In this document: positions 35,964-44,947 of the stretch, piece by piece
How the letters are laid out: the number at the start of each line of letters is the position of its first letter
Position numbering within the stretch: the first letter of the stretch is position 1
Assembly: GCA_031180725.1 (NCBI GenBank)
Contig: JAPSLO010000006.1
Span: 1 to 64,000, forward strand
DNA length: 64,000 bases
Source of the DNA: Roseomonas sp.
GTDB lineage: Bacteria; Pseudomonadota; Alphaproteobacteria; Acetobacterales; Acetobacteraceae
Direction: 5' to 3'
Program-made: the position numbers and the translations under genes
The notes under the pieces: model-generated
Told to the model about the DNA's origin: nothing
Database searches by the model: none
The model's input: only the letters and a program-made list of their open reading frames with translations

Positions 35964-36362
35964 TCAGGCGGGCGGATGGTGGCAGACGCAGCAGATCTTG
36001 TGCCCGTCCGGATCGCGGACATAGGCAGCGTAGAATTGCGCATGGTAATGCGGCCGGAGCCCCGGTCCACCCTCGTCCATGTCACCCGCCGCCAGAGCGG
36101 CCGCATGCACCGCCTCCACGATGCGGCGGTTGGCGGCCTCGAAGGCCACGGTCGTGCCGTTGCCCACGGTGGCTGGGCGACCATCCAGCGGGCGCAGGAG
36201 CCAGAAGGGGATCGACCCTCCTTCGCTCGGCCGGGCGTAACCGGCCCAGCCCCGGTCCAGGTTTGTCTCCACCCGATGAATGCCGAGCGGCGCCAGCAGC
36301 CTGTCGTAGAAGGCAGTGGCGCGGCCGAGGTCGTCGGTGCCGCGCGTGACATGACTGAACAT
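35964..36362 (-). CDS. VOC-family (glyoxalase/bleomycin resistance-like) protein
   Basis: 132 residues from ATG 36362 with GGGAG upstream. The pattern [21 protein letters not shown] at the N-terminus and [17 protein letters not shown] at the C-terminus is that of small single-domain VOC proteins with a metal-binding His/Glu set. Enzymatic role unclear: isomerase, hydrolase or dioxygenase are all possible. First gene of the four-gene operon with the dehydratase, NmrA-like and M20 genes; a palindrome lies just upstream. Confidence 0.85.
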   Translation of the reverse strand: MFSHVTRGTDDLGRATAFYDRLLAPLGIHRVETNLDRGWAGYARPSEGGSIPFWLLRPLDGRPATVGNGTTVAFEAANRRIVEAVHAAALAAGDMDEGGPGLRPHYHAQFYAAYVRDPDGHKICCVCHHPPA

Positions 36363-36425
36363 GGTCGTGCTCCCGGTTCTGGTTGGTCCCGCCAAGGCCG
36401 GTGCCCGGCAGCAGGTGCGAACGGC

Positions 36426-36439
36426 GGTATCATGATACC
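36426..36439. promoter_or_regulatory. Perfect 14-base palindrome GGTATCATGATACC
   Basis: A perfect palindrome between the VOC gene (start 36362) and rplM (start 36530), with an overlapping TGATA-CCA-TATCA repeat to 36447. It is AT-rich against its surroundings and looks like a GntR-type operator. It probably controls the VOC/dehydratase operon; no regulator gene is near. Confidence 0.5.
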
Positions 36440-36463
36440 ATATCAGAAAATCCTAGCTTGCGC

Positions 36464-36492
36464 TTGACTTTTCAGCCGGGGTCCGCGATATG
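36464..36492 (+). promoter_or_regulatory. Candidate sigma-70 promoter of rplM-rpsI
   Basis: TTGACT (36464-36469), a 17-base spacer and GATATG (36487-36492), about 38 bases before the rplM start. The -35 is good and the -10 is weak, as is usual in GC-rich alphaproteobacteria. Confidence 0.45.
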
Positions 36493-36529
36493 CGCGCCTC
36501 GCTTTCACTCCCGGAACCCCGGAACGCTC

Positions 36530-37000
36530 ATGCTCACTCGTCAGACCGCCTCGCTGAAGCCGGCGGAGGTCAACAAGGGTTGGGTGCTGATCGATGCGGA
36601 GGGCCTCGTGCTCGGCCGCCTCGCCGCCATCATCGCCAACCGCCTGCGCGGCAAGCACAAGCCGCAGTTCACCCCGCATGTAGATTGCGGCGACCATGTC
36701 GTCGTCATCAACGCGAAGAAGGTGAAGGTCACCGGCCAGAAGGCCGAGCAGTCCGTCTTCTACTGGCACACCGGCTACCCGGGCGGCATCAAGGGCCGCA
36801 CCGTGCGTGAGCGCCTGGAAAGCGCCCACCCCGAGCGTGTGATCGAGAAGGCGGTTGAACGCATGATCACCCGCGGCCCGCTCGGCCGGAAGCAGATGAA
36901 GAACCTGCACGTCTATGCCGGCCCCGAGCATCCGCATGGCGGCAACACCCCCGCCGCGCTCGATGTCGCCGCGATGAACCGCAAGAACAAGGTCGCCTGA
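36530..37000 (+). CDS. rplM: Ribosomal protein L13 (uL13)
   Basis: 156 residues from ATG 36530. The typical stretches [55 protein letters not shown] and [12 protein letters not shown] are all present. It is an early-assembly protein of the large subunit. It is co-transcribed with rpsI, which starts two bases after its stop. Confidence 0.98.
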   Translation: MLTRQTASLKPAEVNKGWVLIDAEGLVLGRLAAIIANRLRGKHKPQFTPHVDCGDHVVVINAKKVKVTGQKAEQSVFYWHTGYPGGIKGRTVRERLESAHPERVIEKAVERMITRGPLGRKQMKNLHVYAGPEHPHGGNTPAALDVAAMNRKNKVA

Positions 37001-37002
37001 GT

Positions 37003-37506
37003 ATGAGCGAGCAGACTTCCCGCAGCGGCTCGCTGGCCGAGCTGAAGGACCTGGTGAATGCCGCCGGCGGCCCCGCCGCCGCCGAGCCCGCGCCGGTGCG
37101 CGAGCCGAAGCGCGACGCGCTGGGTCGCTCCTATGCCACCGGCCGCCGCAAGAACGCGGTCGCCCGCGTGTGGGTGAAGCCCGGTAAGGGCGAGATGGAG
37201 ATCAATGGCAAGCCGGCGCCGAAGTATTTCGCCCGCCCGGTGCTGCGCATGCTGATCGCCCAGCCCTTCCTGGTGGCCGACCGCTACCAGCAGTTCGATG
37301 TCTATGCGACCGTCACCGGCGGCGGCCTCTCCGGCCAGGCCGGCGCGCTGCGCCACGGCATCTCCCGCGCCCTCACCTATTACGAGCCGGGCCTGCGCCC
37401 GATCCTCAAGAAGGCCGGCTTCCTCACCCGCGATCCGCGCGTGGTGGAGCGCAAGAAGTACGGCAAGATGAAGGCCCGACGTTCCTTCCAGTTCTCCAAG
37501 CGCTGA
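37003..37506 (+). CDS. rpsI: Ribosomal protein S9 (uS9)
   Basis: 167 residues. After an Ala/Pro-rich N-terminal extension of about 40 residues (E. coli S9 has 130 in all), the body [20 protein letters not shown] and [20 protein letters not shown] is canonical, and the protein ends [11 protein letters not shown] with the basic tail that reaches the P-site tRNA. Small-subunit component. Confidence 0.98.
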   Translation: MSEQTSRSGSLAELKDLVNAAGGPAAAEPAPVREPKRDALGRSYATGRRKNAVARVWVKPGKGEMEINGKPAPKYFARPVLRMLIAQPFLVADRYQQFDVYATVTGGGLSGQAGALRHGISRALTYYEPGLRPILKKAGFLTRDPRVVERKKYGKMKARRSFQFSKR

Positions 37507-37556
37507 CGCCTGGCGGGTCGGGCGTCACGCCCGGCCTGCATGGCTGGTTCATCGGA

Positions 37557-37593
37557 GGGGCGGACCCGCAGGGGTCCGCCCCTCTTGCTTTTT
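37557..37593 (+). terminator. Rho-independent terminator of rplM-rpsI
   Basis: Perfect 11-base arms (GGGGCGGACCC and GGGTCCGCCCC) around the loop GCAG, followed by TCTTGCTTTTT. Confidence 0.9.
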
Positions 37594-37635
37594 CCGGGCC
37601 GCTACGTGCCCATTCCACGGTGACAGGAGCCGCAC

Positions 37636-38598
37636 ATGTCCAAGGGACCGATCCCCAGCGTCTTCATCGATGGCGAATCCGGCACGACCGGGCTGCAGAT
37701 CCGTGAGCGTCTGGAACGATTCCCGAGCATCGCGCTGCGTTCCATCGCGCCGGATCTGCGCAAGGATCCGGCGGCGAAGAAGGCCCTGATGGCGGAAGTG
37801 GACCTGGTGGTGCTCTGCCTGCCGGACGATGCGGCGAAGGAAGCCACCGCCATGGCGGCCAGCCTGGGCGCCGCGGCGCCGAAGCTGCTGGATGCCTCCA
37901 CCGCGCACCGGGTGGACCCGGACTGGGTCTATGGTTTCGCGGAACTCACCGCCGGCCAGGAAGCCGCCATCGCCGCCGCGCCGCGCGTGGCCAATCCGGG
38001 CTGCTATCCCACCGGCGGCATCGCGCTGCTCCGCCCGCTGGTGGAAGCCAGCATACTGCCCGCGGACTATCCCGTCACGGTCAATGCCGTCTCCGGCTAT
38101 TCCGGCGGCGGCAAGGCGATGATTGCGGAGTTCGAGCCGACGCGCAGCGCGCCGCCCTTCTTCCTCTATGGCTTGGCGCTGGAACACAAGCACCTGCCGG
38201 AGCTGCAGAAATACGCCGGCCTGACGCGCCGCCCGATCTTCGTGCCCAGCGTGGGCGACTTCGCGCAGGGCATGCTGGTCAGCGTACCGCTGCACCTTTC
38301 GCTGCTGAACGGCAGTCCGAAGCCGGCCGACCTCGAGGCCTGCCTGCGTGCGACTTATGCGAAATCCACCTGGGTCAGCGTACCGGCGGCCGACCCGAAG
38401 GCACGGCTGGCGCCGGAGGAGCTGAACGGCTCCAACAAGCTGGAACTGCGCGTCTATGGCAACGAGAAGCACGGCCAGGCCGTTCTCGTCGCGCGGCTCG
38501 ACAATCTGGGCAAGGGCGCTTCGGGCGCCGCGGTGCAGAATATCGGCCTGATGCTGGGCGTGGATGTTGCACAGGCCCTGCCTCTGGCCGCCGAGTAA
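37636..38598 (+). CDS. argC: N-acetyl-gamma-glutamyl-phosphate reductase, type 2 (short)
   Basis: 320 residues. The N-terminus ([21 protein letters not shown]) and the active-site NPGCYPTG with the catalytic Cys (near residue 117) identify the short ArgC type. It reduces N-acetylglutamyl phosphate with NADPH, third step of arginine synthesis. It follows the rpsI terminator, and GACAGGAG lies before the ATG, so it has its own promoter or reads through. Confidence 0.96.
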   Translation: MSKGPIPSVFIDGESGTTGLQIRERLERFPSIALRSIAPDLRKDPAAKKALMAEVDLVVLCLPDDAAKEATAMAASLGAAAPKLLDASTAHRVDPDWVYGFAELTAGQEAAIAAAPRVANPGCYPTGGIALLRPLVEASILPADYPVTVNAVSGYSGGGKAMIAEFEPTRSAPPFFLYGLALEHKHLPELQKYAGLTRRPIFVPSVGDFAQGMLVSVPLHLSLLNGSPKPADLEACLRATYAKSTWVSVPAADPKARLAPEELNGSNKLELRVYGNEKHGQAVLVARLDNLGKGASGAAVQNIGLMLGVDVAQALPLAAE

Positions 38599-38649
38599 CC
38601 GAATCGCGGGGCGGCCCGGCCGTCCCGCCACATTGCTGGGAGAGGAAAC

Positions 38650-39204
38650 ATGGACGACCTGCATCCGCGCCAGATGAATGGCCCGATCCTGCCCTTTGAG
38701 GGCAAGCGCCCAGTCATCCATCCCGATGCCTGGATCGCCCCTACCGCCGTTGTCGTGGGCGATGTCGAGATCGGCGCGGACAGCTCCGTCTGGTACCACT
38801 GCGTGCTGCGCGGTGACACGAACATCATGCGCATCGGCGCCCGCACCAACATCCAGGACGGCTCCATCCTGCACCTGAATGCGGGGGCGGAGCCGCTGAT
38901 CATCGGCGATGACGTCACCATCGGCCATGCCTGCATCGTGCATGCCTGCACGCTGAAGAACCGCGCCTTCGTCGGCATGGGCGCTACCGTGCTGGACCGC
39001 GCGGTGATTGAGGAAGGCGGCATGCTGGGTGCCGGCGCGCTGTTGCCACCGGGTAAGCGCATCGGGCCGAACGAGCTTTGGGTGGGCAGCCCCGCCCGGC
39101 TGGCGCGCGTTATGACGGAGGAGGAGCGCGCCCGCTTCGACCGTACCGCTGTTCACTACGTGGAACTGGCGAAACGCCATCGCGCCAGCCTCGTTCAAGG
39201 GTGA
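38650..39204 (+). CDS. Gamma-class carbonic anhydrase-like protein
   Basis: 184 residues of left-handed beta-helix. Hexapeptide repeats are seen in IAPTAVVVGDVEIGADSSVW and IGDDVTIGHACIVHACTLKN; the metal-binding His are in ILHL, GHAC and VHAC. These trimers bind Zn or Fe and hydrate CO2 or act as scaffolds. GGGAGAGG precedes the ATG. Its stop overlaps the start of the next gene. Confidence 0.9.
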   Translation: MDDLHPRQMNGPILPFEGKRPVIHPDAWIAPTAVVVGDVEIGADSSVWYHCVLRGDTNIMRIGARTNIQDGSILHLNAGAEPLIIGDDVTIGHACIVHACTLKNRAFVGMGATVLDRAVIEEGGMLGAGALLPPGKRIGPNELWVGSPARLARVMTEEERARFDRTAVHYVELAKRHRASLVQG

Positions 39205-39749
39205 TGCACCGCCGCGCCGCGCTTCTGCTTCCCCTGCTGATCGCGGCCTGCGACCAGATGCGTACCGAACCCGTCGCCGAGCTTCCGCCGGGCCTGGTGC
39301 GCGGCGCCGGCGATCCGGCCCGCTTCGCCACGGAAACTGCTGCCCATGCCTTCCTGGACCGCGAAGCTGCGCTGCGCAGCGACCCGGCCCAGGCGGCCTT
39401 CGCCAGTGCGATGGTGGAGAACGCCTCCACCGCCTTCCAGGACGGCCGCTATGCCGATGGCTGGCATGTCACCCGGCTGCTGCGCGAAGGCCGGACGGCG
39501 TTGCGCCAGGCGCTGGGCCTTGATGTTGCGCTTCCACCGCAACAGCTCCAGGACGCATTGCTGGCCGCTGCCGCGGCTTTCCGTCAGGGCGATGCCGCTG
39601 CTGCCAGCACCGCCCTTGCCCCCGTGACCGGGCGTGGAGGAAGCCCCATGGCAGCCCTCGCCTTCCTGGAAACGCCACCACCGCTGCGCCGCGCGTTGCG
39701 GGAGGCACGCGCCATGTTGAACCGGGGGCAGGCCGGCACGCTAAGCTGA
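39204..39749 (+). CDS. Lipoprotein, member 1 of a tandem paralogue triplet
   Basis: 181 residues from ATG 39204 (TGATG overlap with the carbonic anhydrase stop). Signal peptide with lipobox LLIAAC, so it is anchored at the outer or inner membrane. The mature part is helical and Ala-rich: AFASAMVENASTAFQDGRYA, LREGRTALRQALGL, and a final PPPLRRALREARAML. Segment order matches the next two lipoproteins, so they are paralogues. No known domain recognised. Confidence 0.8.
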   Translation: MHRRAALLLPLLIAACDQMRTEPVAELPPGLVRGAGDPARFATETAAHAFLDREAALRSDPAQAAFASAMVENASTAFQDGRYADGWHVTRLLREGRTALRQALGLDVALPPQQLQDALLAAAAAFRQGDAAAASTALAPVTGRGGSPMAALAFLETPPPLRRALREARAMLNRGQAGTLS

Positions 39750-39770
39750 GAAACCGAAAAGGACTGCGCT

Positions 39771-40352
39771 ATGCGCCGCCTGCCGCGACTTGCCATCGTG
39801 GGGCTTCCCCTTCTGGCCCTGGCCTGTGCGGCGCCTCCAGTCGAGCCCCAGGTGACGCTGCCGCCCACTGCGGCAACCGAGGGTGCTGGCGATCCGACCC
39901 GTGGCGCCATCCTCGCCAGCGCCTATGTCTTCGGCCAGCCGCAGAGTGTCGCCGGCAATCCTGCCGCGGCCGCCGAGGCGCTGGCCCAGCTGGAATACCT
40001 GACGGCCGAGCTTGCCTCCGGCCCGCGCTGGCGCGACATGGACCCGACGGTGCCCATGGCCTTTGCCCGCGCCCGCTCCGAGGCCCGGGCCGCTTTCGGC
40101 CTGGATCCCGCCGCTCCGCCGCAGCGTGCGATCGACAGCCTGTACGGGACTGCGGCCGCGCTGCGGGCAGCCGACAGGACCCGCGCGGCGAGCAGCCTGG
40201 CCGCACTCACCGGACCCGCCCAGGCCGAGCCGACACTGCGGCGTCTGGCAGCGCTGCCCTATCTGCCCCAGGCAGCCTTCGCGACATCGCGCGCGCAGAC
40301 CGAGCTCAACCGGCGCGATCGCGGCCGGGACTTCAGGCCTTTCTTCCGATGA
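39771..40352 (+). CDS. Lipoprotein, member 2 of a tandem paralogue triplet
   Basis: 193 residues. Lipobox LLALAC at residues about 14-19. Shared blocks with its neighbours: EGAGDPTRGAILASAYVF, LAQLEYLTAELASGPRW, and LRRLAALPYLPQAAFATSRA. The stop overlaps the start region of the third copy. The protein is helical with no cysteine after the lipobox. Function unknown. Confidence 0.8.
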   Translation: MRRLPRLAIVGLPLLALACAAPPVEPQVTLPPTAATEGAGDPTRGAILASAYVFGQPQSVAGNPAAAAEALAQLEYLTAELASGPRWRDMDPTVPMAFARARSEARAAFGLDPAAPPQRAIDSLYGTAAALRAADRTRAASSLAALTGPAQAEPTLRRLAALPYLPQAAFATSRAQTELNRRDRGRDFRPFFR

Positions 40353-40366
40353 GAGACGGGAAAGCC

Positions 40367-40933
40367 ATGATCCGTTTTTTGCCGGCGCTGGCCGGCCTGA
40401 CCCTGCTGGGCGCCTGCGCGAATCCCACGCCCCAGCCGCGCGAGGCCATCCCGAATCCGCCCACGCCGCCGGTCGCCAGTGCCGCCGATCCTGGGCGCCA
40501 GGCGGTGATCGAGGCCGCCTATGCCTTCAGCGATACCAGCCGCCTGGCCGGCCGCCCGGCGGACGCCGCCCGCGCCGCGGCGGACCTGGAATGGATGGCC
40601 GTCGCACTGCCGCGCGATCCGCGCTGGGTGGACGCCTCGGCCCTTGTCTTCCCCAGCCTGGTCGGGGCGCGCGACACGCTGCGCCGCAACCTTGGCATTC
40701 CGACGAGCCTGCCGAGCACAACGGTCGTCAGCGGCCTTTCGCGTGCTTCCTCCACACTGGCGGCGGGCGACCGCAGCGCGGCGAGCACTGCGCTGGCGCC
40801 GCTGGCCCCTGAGGGGCCGGACGCCTTGCTGGCACGGCTGTCCGCCCTGCCGCAGATGCCGGAGGTGGCCGCGGCGACGCGACTGGCGGAAAACGAGCTG
40901 TTCAGATCCGCCCGCCAGCGCGACCCTGACTAG
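40367..40933 (+). CDS. Lipoprotein, member 3 of a tandem paralogue triplet
   Basis: 188 residues from ATG 40367 (GGGAAAG upstream; an ATG at 40349 overlaps the previous stop by four bases and is an alternative). Lipobox LLGAC. It shares the blocks ADPGRQAVIEAAYAF, AADLEWMAVALPRDPRW and LARLSALPQMPEVAAATRLA with member 2. Function unknown. Confidence 0.8.
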   Translation: MIRFLPALAGLTLLGACANPTPQPREAIPNPPTPPVASAADPGRQAVIEAAYAFSDTSRLAGRPADAARAAADLEWMAVALPRDPRWVDASALVFPSLVGARDTLRRNLGIPTSLPSTTVVSGLSRASSTLAAGDRSAASTALAPLAPEGPDALLARLSALPQMPEVAAATRLAENELFRSARQRDPD

Positions 40934-40942
40934 GATGCCGTA

Positions 40943-40970
40943 GGGGAGAGATGGCTCCGGACCTCTCCCC
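40943..40970. terminator. Bidirectional hairpin between the lipoprotein and phaC genes
   Basis: GGGGAGAG and CTCTCCCC arms around a 12-base loop, followed by CTTGCTCGTTG. The two genes converge here, so one hairpin can serve both. Confidence 0.55.
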
Positions 40971-41024
40971 CTTGCTCGTTGAAAACAGGGGAGGTCCAGA
41001 GGGGGCGGGTGGCCAATCCGCCCG

Positions 41025-42836
41025 TCAGTCCTTTGCCTGCACCTTTACATACTCTCCCGGCGCGTCCCCCAGCGCCTTCAGCTTGCCGCTGCCGGGGATG
41101 CGCGCCTCCACCATAGTCCTGTCCTGGCTGCTCACCCAGCGATGCCAGTCGCCCCACCAGGACCCGGCAAGTTCAGTGGCACCCTTGAACCAGGCCTCCG
41201 GCTCGGGCGGCAGCTCCTCGTTGACCCAGTGGCTGTATTTGCCGGATTCGGGCGGGTTCACCACGCCGGCGATGTGGCCGGAGGCCGCCAGCACGAAGCG
41301 CACCTTGCCGCCATAGATCTGCGTGGCGCGATAGGTGCTCTTCCACGGCGCGATATGATCCTCGCGCGTGGACAGAATGTAAGTTGGCAGCTTCACCTTG
41401 CGCAGGTCCAGCGCCACGCCGTCCAGCTCGATCTCGCCCGGCTTCACTAGGTCGTTCTGCTGGTACATCCGGCGCAGGTAGAAGCTGTGCATCCTCGCCG
41501 GCATGCGGGTGCTGTCGTCGTTCCAGTAGAGCAGGTCGAAGGGAAAGGGCTCCTGCCCCATCAGGTAGTTGTTCACCACGAAGGACCAGATCAGGTCATT
41601 GGCCCGCAGCATGTTGAAGGTGGTCGCCATGTCCGACCCCTCCAGATAGCCGCGGCGCTGCATCTTGTCCTCCAGCGACTGCAGCTGCTCCTCATCGATG
41701 AAGACGCCCAGCTCGCCGGCCTCGGCGAAGTCGATCATGGTGGTGAAGAAGGTGGCGGATTTGATGCGCGTGTCCTTCTTCGCCGCCATATGCGCGAGCG
41801 TGCAGGCCAGCAGCGTGCCGCCCAGGCAGTAGCCGATGGCGTTCACGGCCCTCTCGCCGGTTGCCTGTTCGACGGCATCCAGCGCGGCATAGGGGCCTTC
41901 GCGCATGTAGTCGTCGAAGCCCTTCTCGGCCAGCTTCTCATCCGGGTTCACCCAGGAGATCACGAAGACGGTGTGGCCCTGCTCCACTGCCCAGCGGATG
42001 AAGCTGTTCTTCGGCCGCAGGTCCAGGATGTAGAACTTGTTGATCCAGGGGGGAATGATCAGCAGCGGCCGCTTCAGCACCTTCTCCGTCGTCGGCGTGT
42101 ACTGGATCAGCTCCATCAGGTCGTTGCGGTACACCACCTTGCCCGGCGTTACCGCGATGTTCTCGCCGACCTTGAACTTCGTCTCGTCGGTCATGCGGAT
42201 GCGCAGCTGGCCCTTGCCGCGCTCCAGATCAGTCAGCAGGTTGGACAGGCCCTTCAGCAGGTTCTCGCCGCCCGTCTCCGCAGTGCGGCGCAGCACTTCC
42301 GGATTGGTCAGCAGGAAGTTGCTCGGGCTCATCGCGTCCACGAACTGGCGCGTGTAGAAATCCACCTTCTGCGCCGTCTTCTGGTCCAGCCCTTCCGCAC
42401 CATGCACCACATTGGTGAAGAAGCGGGCGGAGAGCAGGTAGGACTGGCGGATGAAGTCGAAAATCTCGTTCTCCCGCCAGGCCTCGTCCTTGAAGCGGCG
42501 GTCGGATTGCGGCTCCTCGATCACCGACTTCACCGGCTCGCCCATCATGCGGCGGGCGGTGTTCTGCCAGAGCGTCAGATAGTCCTGCCAGAAGCCGATC
42601 TGCGCCTGCATCAGCCGCGCCGGGTTGGTCATCAGGCGCGTCGTCATCTCCAGGAAGGCAGAGCCGATATGCAGCGGGTCGGGGCCGGGCGGTCCGTCCG
42701 AGCCCTGGCGCTTCAGGAAATCCGTGACGATCCGCTGGCTGCGCTCGGCCACATCGGCCATGGTGCGGGTGACCAGCGCGGGGTCGGGCAGGCGAAATCC
42801 CGCCCTGTCCTCGCTCGTCGGGGGATCCTGCGACAT
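41025..42836 (-). CDS. phaC: Class I polyhydroxyalkanoate synthase
   Basis: 603 residues from ATG 42836, GGGACGGA upstream. It polymerises 3-hydroxyacyl-CoA into PHA granules. The N-terminal granule-binding half is followed by an alpha/beta-hydrolase domain with the catalytic triad Cys337 in AIGYCLGGT, Asp493 in STREDHIAPW and His521 in ASGHIAGVVNPP. The lipase-like box has Cys, not Ser, as in all PHA synthases. The length is that of a stand-alone class I enzyme; phaA and phaB are not nearby. Confidence 0.96.
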   Translation of the reverse strand: MSQDPPTSEDRAGFRLPDPALVTRTMADVAERSQRIVTDFLKRQGSDGPPGPDPLHIGSAFLEMTTRLMTNPARLMQAQIGFWQDYLTLWQNTARRMMGEPVKSVIEEPQSDRRFKDEAWRENEIFDFIRQSYLLSARFFTNVVHGAEGLDQKTAQKVDFYTRQFVDAMSPSNFLLTNPEVLRRTAETGGENLLKGLSNLLTDLERGKGQLRIRMTDETKFKVGENIAVTPGKVVYRNDLMELIQYTPTTEKVLKRPLLIIPPWINKFYILDLRPKNSFIRWAVEQGHTVFVISWVNPDEKLAEKGFDDYMREGPYAALDAVEQATGERAVNAIGYCLGGTLLACTLAHMAAKKDTRIKSATFFTTMIDFAEAGELGVFIDEEQLQSLEDKMQRRGYLEGSDMATTFNMLRANDLIWSFVVNNYLMGQEPFPFDLLYWNDDSTRMPARMHSFYLRRMYQQNDLVKPGEIELDGVALDLRKVKLPTYILSTREDHIAPWKSTYRATQIYGGKVRFVLAASGHIAGVVNPPESGKYSHWVNEELPPEPEAWFKGATELAGSWWGDWHRWVSSQDRTMVEARIPGSGKLKALGDAPGEYVKVQAKD

Positions 42837-42983
42837 ACGTTCCGTCCCTGATCCTCTGCTGCCGCCCGGCAAGCGGGCGGCGGCCTGCACATGGTGCCCC
42901 CCGTGATGCGCTGCGATGCCACTCGGGCGCTTCCTCCCGCCTGCGGTTCGGGCTAACCCTGGCCAGGCAAAGGATGGAACACG

Positions 42984-43613
42984 ATGGGCCCGCGCGGCTT
43001 GGGGCACGGCAGACCAGGAAAGGCTAGGGGGTGGCGCGCGGCGGATCAAGCGCGCCCGGCCTTGTTGCTGGCGCTTCTCGCCGCCATCGTGCTGCCGGGG
43101 TGCGGCGGCCGGCTGGAGGATATCAACCCCGTCCCCGGCTTCCGCAACCTGTTCGGCGCCCATCTGGAAGGGCGGGAGCCGCCGCCGGGACTCGATCGGC
43201 CCTGGCCGAAGCTCTCCACCGTGCCGGAACGCCCGGTGCCGCCGGATCCCGCCATGCGGTCCGGCCTCTCCGCCGCGCTGGCCGGCGACCGGGAAAGGTC
43301 GCGCGCGCCGCAACTGCCTGGCATCTCCGGCGTCCCCGACGCCCCCCGGCCGGCAGCGGAAGGCGGGCCGCCGCCGCCGCCCCGCCTCGCCGCGGTGCCG
43401 GCCATCCGCTTCGAACCATCTAGCCCTGCCGCGCCTGCCGCGCAGGCGGTGCCCCGCCCGCCGGTGCCGCAGCCCGCACCCCAGCCGGCGCCCTCTGCCG
43501 CGGCGCCCTCCGCTTCCGCGCCGCCCGCCGCCATTCCCCCGGCCCCCGGGCCGGATCTGCTGGCGCCGCCGCCGCCACCCAGCTCCGACCTGCTTGCGCC
43601 TCGCGGCCAGTGA
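42984..43613 (+). CDS. Proline-rich lipoprotein
   Basis: 209 residues. A long basic N-region, hydrophobic stretch LLLALLAAIVLPGCGG with the lipobox LPGC, then a short conserved-looking part (INPVPGFRNLFGAHLEGREP) and a Pro/Ala-rich tail of about 90 residues (for example VPQPAPQPAPSAAAPSASAP). The tail should span the periplasm or peptidoglycan. I recall similar proteins in Rhodospirillales; no function known. Divergent from phaC. Confidence 0.75.
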   Translation: MGPRGLGHGRPGKARGWRAADQARPALLLALLAAIVLPGCGGRLEDINPVPGFRNLFGAHLEGREPPPGLDRPWPKLSTVPERPVPPDPAMRSGLSAALAGDRERSRAPQLPGISGVPDAPRPAAEGGPPPPPRLAAVPAIRFEPSSPAAPAAQAVPRPPVPQPAPQPAPSAAAPSASAPPAAIPPAPGPDLLAPPPPPSSDLLAPRGQ

Positions 43614-43661
43614 GCCGCTCCGCTATAGCTGATCGCCATCCACCCGTACGGACGGACCAAG

Positions 43662-44882
43662 ATGACTGAGGAGTTCCACCGCATCCGGCGCCTGCCGCCC
43701 TATGTCTTCGCCGAGGTCAACGGCGCGAAGGCAAAGGCACGCAGCGCCGGCGAGGACATCGTGGACCTCGGCATGGGCAATCCGGACACACCGACGCCGC
43801 CGCATATCGTGGCGAAACTGGTGGAAGCGGTGCAGGACCCGCGCACCCATCGCTATTCCATGTCGAAGGGCATCCCGGGTCTGCGCAAGGCGTTGGCCGG
43901 CTACTACGCCCGCCGCTTCGGCGTGAAGCTTGATCCGGAAACGGAGGTGGTGGCGACGCTGGGCAGCAAGGAAGGCCTGGCCAACCTGGCCCAGGCCATC
44001 AGCAGCCCGGGCGACACCATCCTGGTGCCCAACCCGTCCTACCCGATCCACCAGTTCGGCTTCATCATCGCCGGCGCTTCCGCGCGTTCCATCCCCTACA
44101 CCCCGGATGACGCGATGCTGGCCGCGATCGACCGTGCGGTGAAGCATTCCGTGCCGAAGCCCACGGCGGTGATCGTCAACTTCCCTTCCAACCCCACGGC
44201 GCTGCTGGCCAGCCGCGAATTCTACGGCGAACTCGTCGCCATGGCCCGCAAGCACGAGCTCTTCATCCTTTCCGACCTCGCCTATGCCGAACTCTATTTC
44301 GACGAGGCGAATCCGCCTCCCTCGGTGCTGGAGATCCCGGGCGCCAAGGAGGTGACGGTCGAGTTCACCTCCATGTCCAAGACCTACAACATGCCGGGCT
44401 GGCGCATGGGCTTCGCCGCCGGCAATCCGCGGCTGATCGCGGCTCTGGCGCGGGTGAAGTCCTATCTGGACTACGGCGCCTTCACGCCGATCCAGGTCGC
44501 CGCCGTCGCCGCGCTGAACGGCCCGCAGGATTGCGTGGCGGAGATGCGGGAGTTGTACCGCAAGCGCCGCGACGTGCTGGTAAGGGGGCTGCAGGCGGCC
44601 GGCTGGAACGTCCCGAGCCCCGCGGGCTCGATGTTCCTCTGGGCGCCGATCCCGGATCGCTTCCGCCACCTCGGCTCGGTCGGCTTCTCGAAGCTGCTGC
44701 TGGAGAAGGCGAAGGTCGCCGTCGCGCCGGGGCTCGGCTTCGGCGAGCATGGCGACGAGCATGTGCGCATCGCGCTGGTGGAGAACGAGCACCGCATCCG
44801 CCAGGCGCTGCGCGGCATCAGGGCCTTCCTGGCCGCCGACAATGCCGGCCCTGTGGACGCCCTGGACGTGGATGCGGCCTGA
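43662..44882 (+). CDS. PLP aminotransferase (AlaC / LL-DAP aminotransferase-like)
   Basis: 406 residues. N-terminus RRLPPYVFAEVNGAKAKARS and LGMGNPDTPTPPHIV are characteristic of the AlaC alanine transaminase family. PLP lysine in SMSKTYNMPGWRMGFAAG near residue 250. It exchanges amino groups between alanine or glutamate and 2-oxo acids, and precedes hom, as in other alphaproteobacteria. Probably transcribed separately because a stable hairpin follows. Confidence 0.9.
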   Translation: MTEEFHRIRRLPPYVFAEVNGAKAKARSAGEDIVDLGMGNPDTPTPPHIVAKLVEAVQDPRTHRYSMSKGIPGLRKALAGYYARRFGVKLDPETEVVATLGSKEGLANLAQAISSPGDTILVPNPSYPIHQFGFIIAGASARSIPYTPDDAMLAAIDRAVKHSVPKPTAVIVNFPSNPTALLASREFYGELVAMARKHELFILSDLAYAELYFDEANPPPSVLEIPGAKEVTVEFTSMSKTYNMPGWRMGFAAGNPRLIAALARVKSYLDYGAFTPIQVAAVAALNGPQDCVAEMRELYRKRRDVLVRGLQAAGWNVPSPAGSMFLWAPIPDRFRHLGSVGFSKLLLEKAKVAVAPGLGFGEHGDEHVRIALVENEHRIRQALRGIRAFLAADNAGPVDALDVDAA

Positions 44883-44886
44883 GCGG

Positions 44887-44915
44887 CCGCGGCCCGGCCA
44901 GGTGCCGGGCCGCGG
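44887..44915 (+). terminator. Hairpin between the aminotransferase and hom
   Basis: An 11-base GC stem (CCGCGGCCCGG and CCGGGCCGCGG) around CCAGGTG, right after the stop. No T-run follows, so some read-through into hom is likely. Confidence 0.5.
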
Positions 44916-44947
44916 GCCGCGCAGGTCCAGGAGTGGAATGAGCTGAC

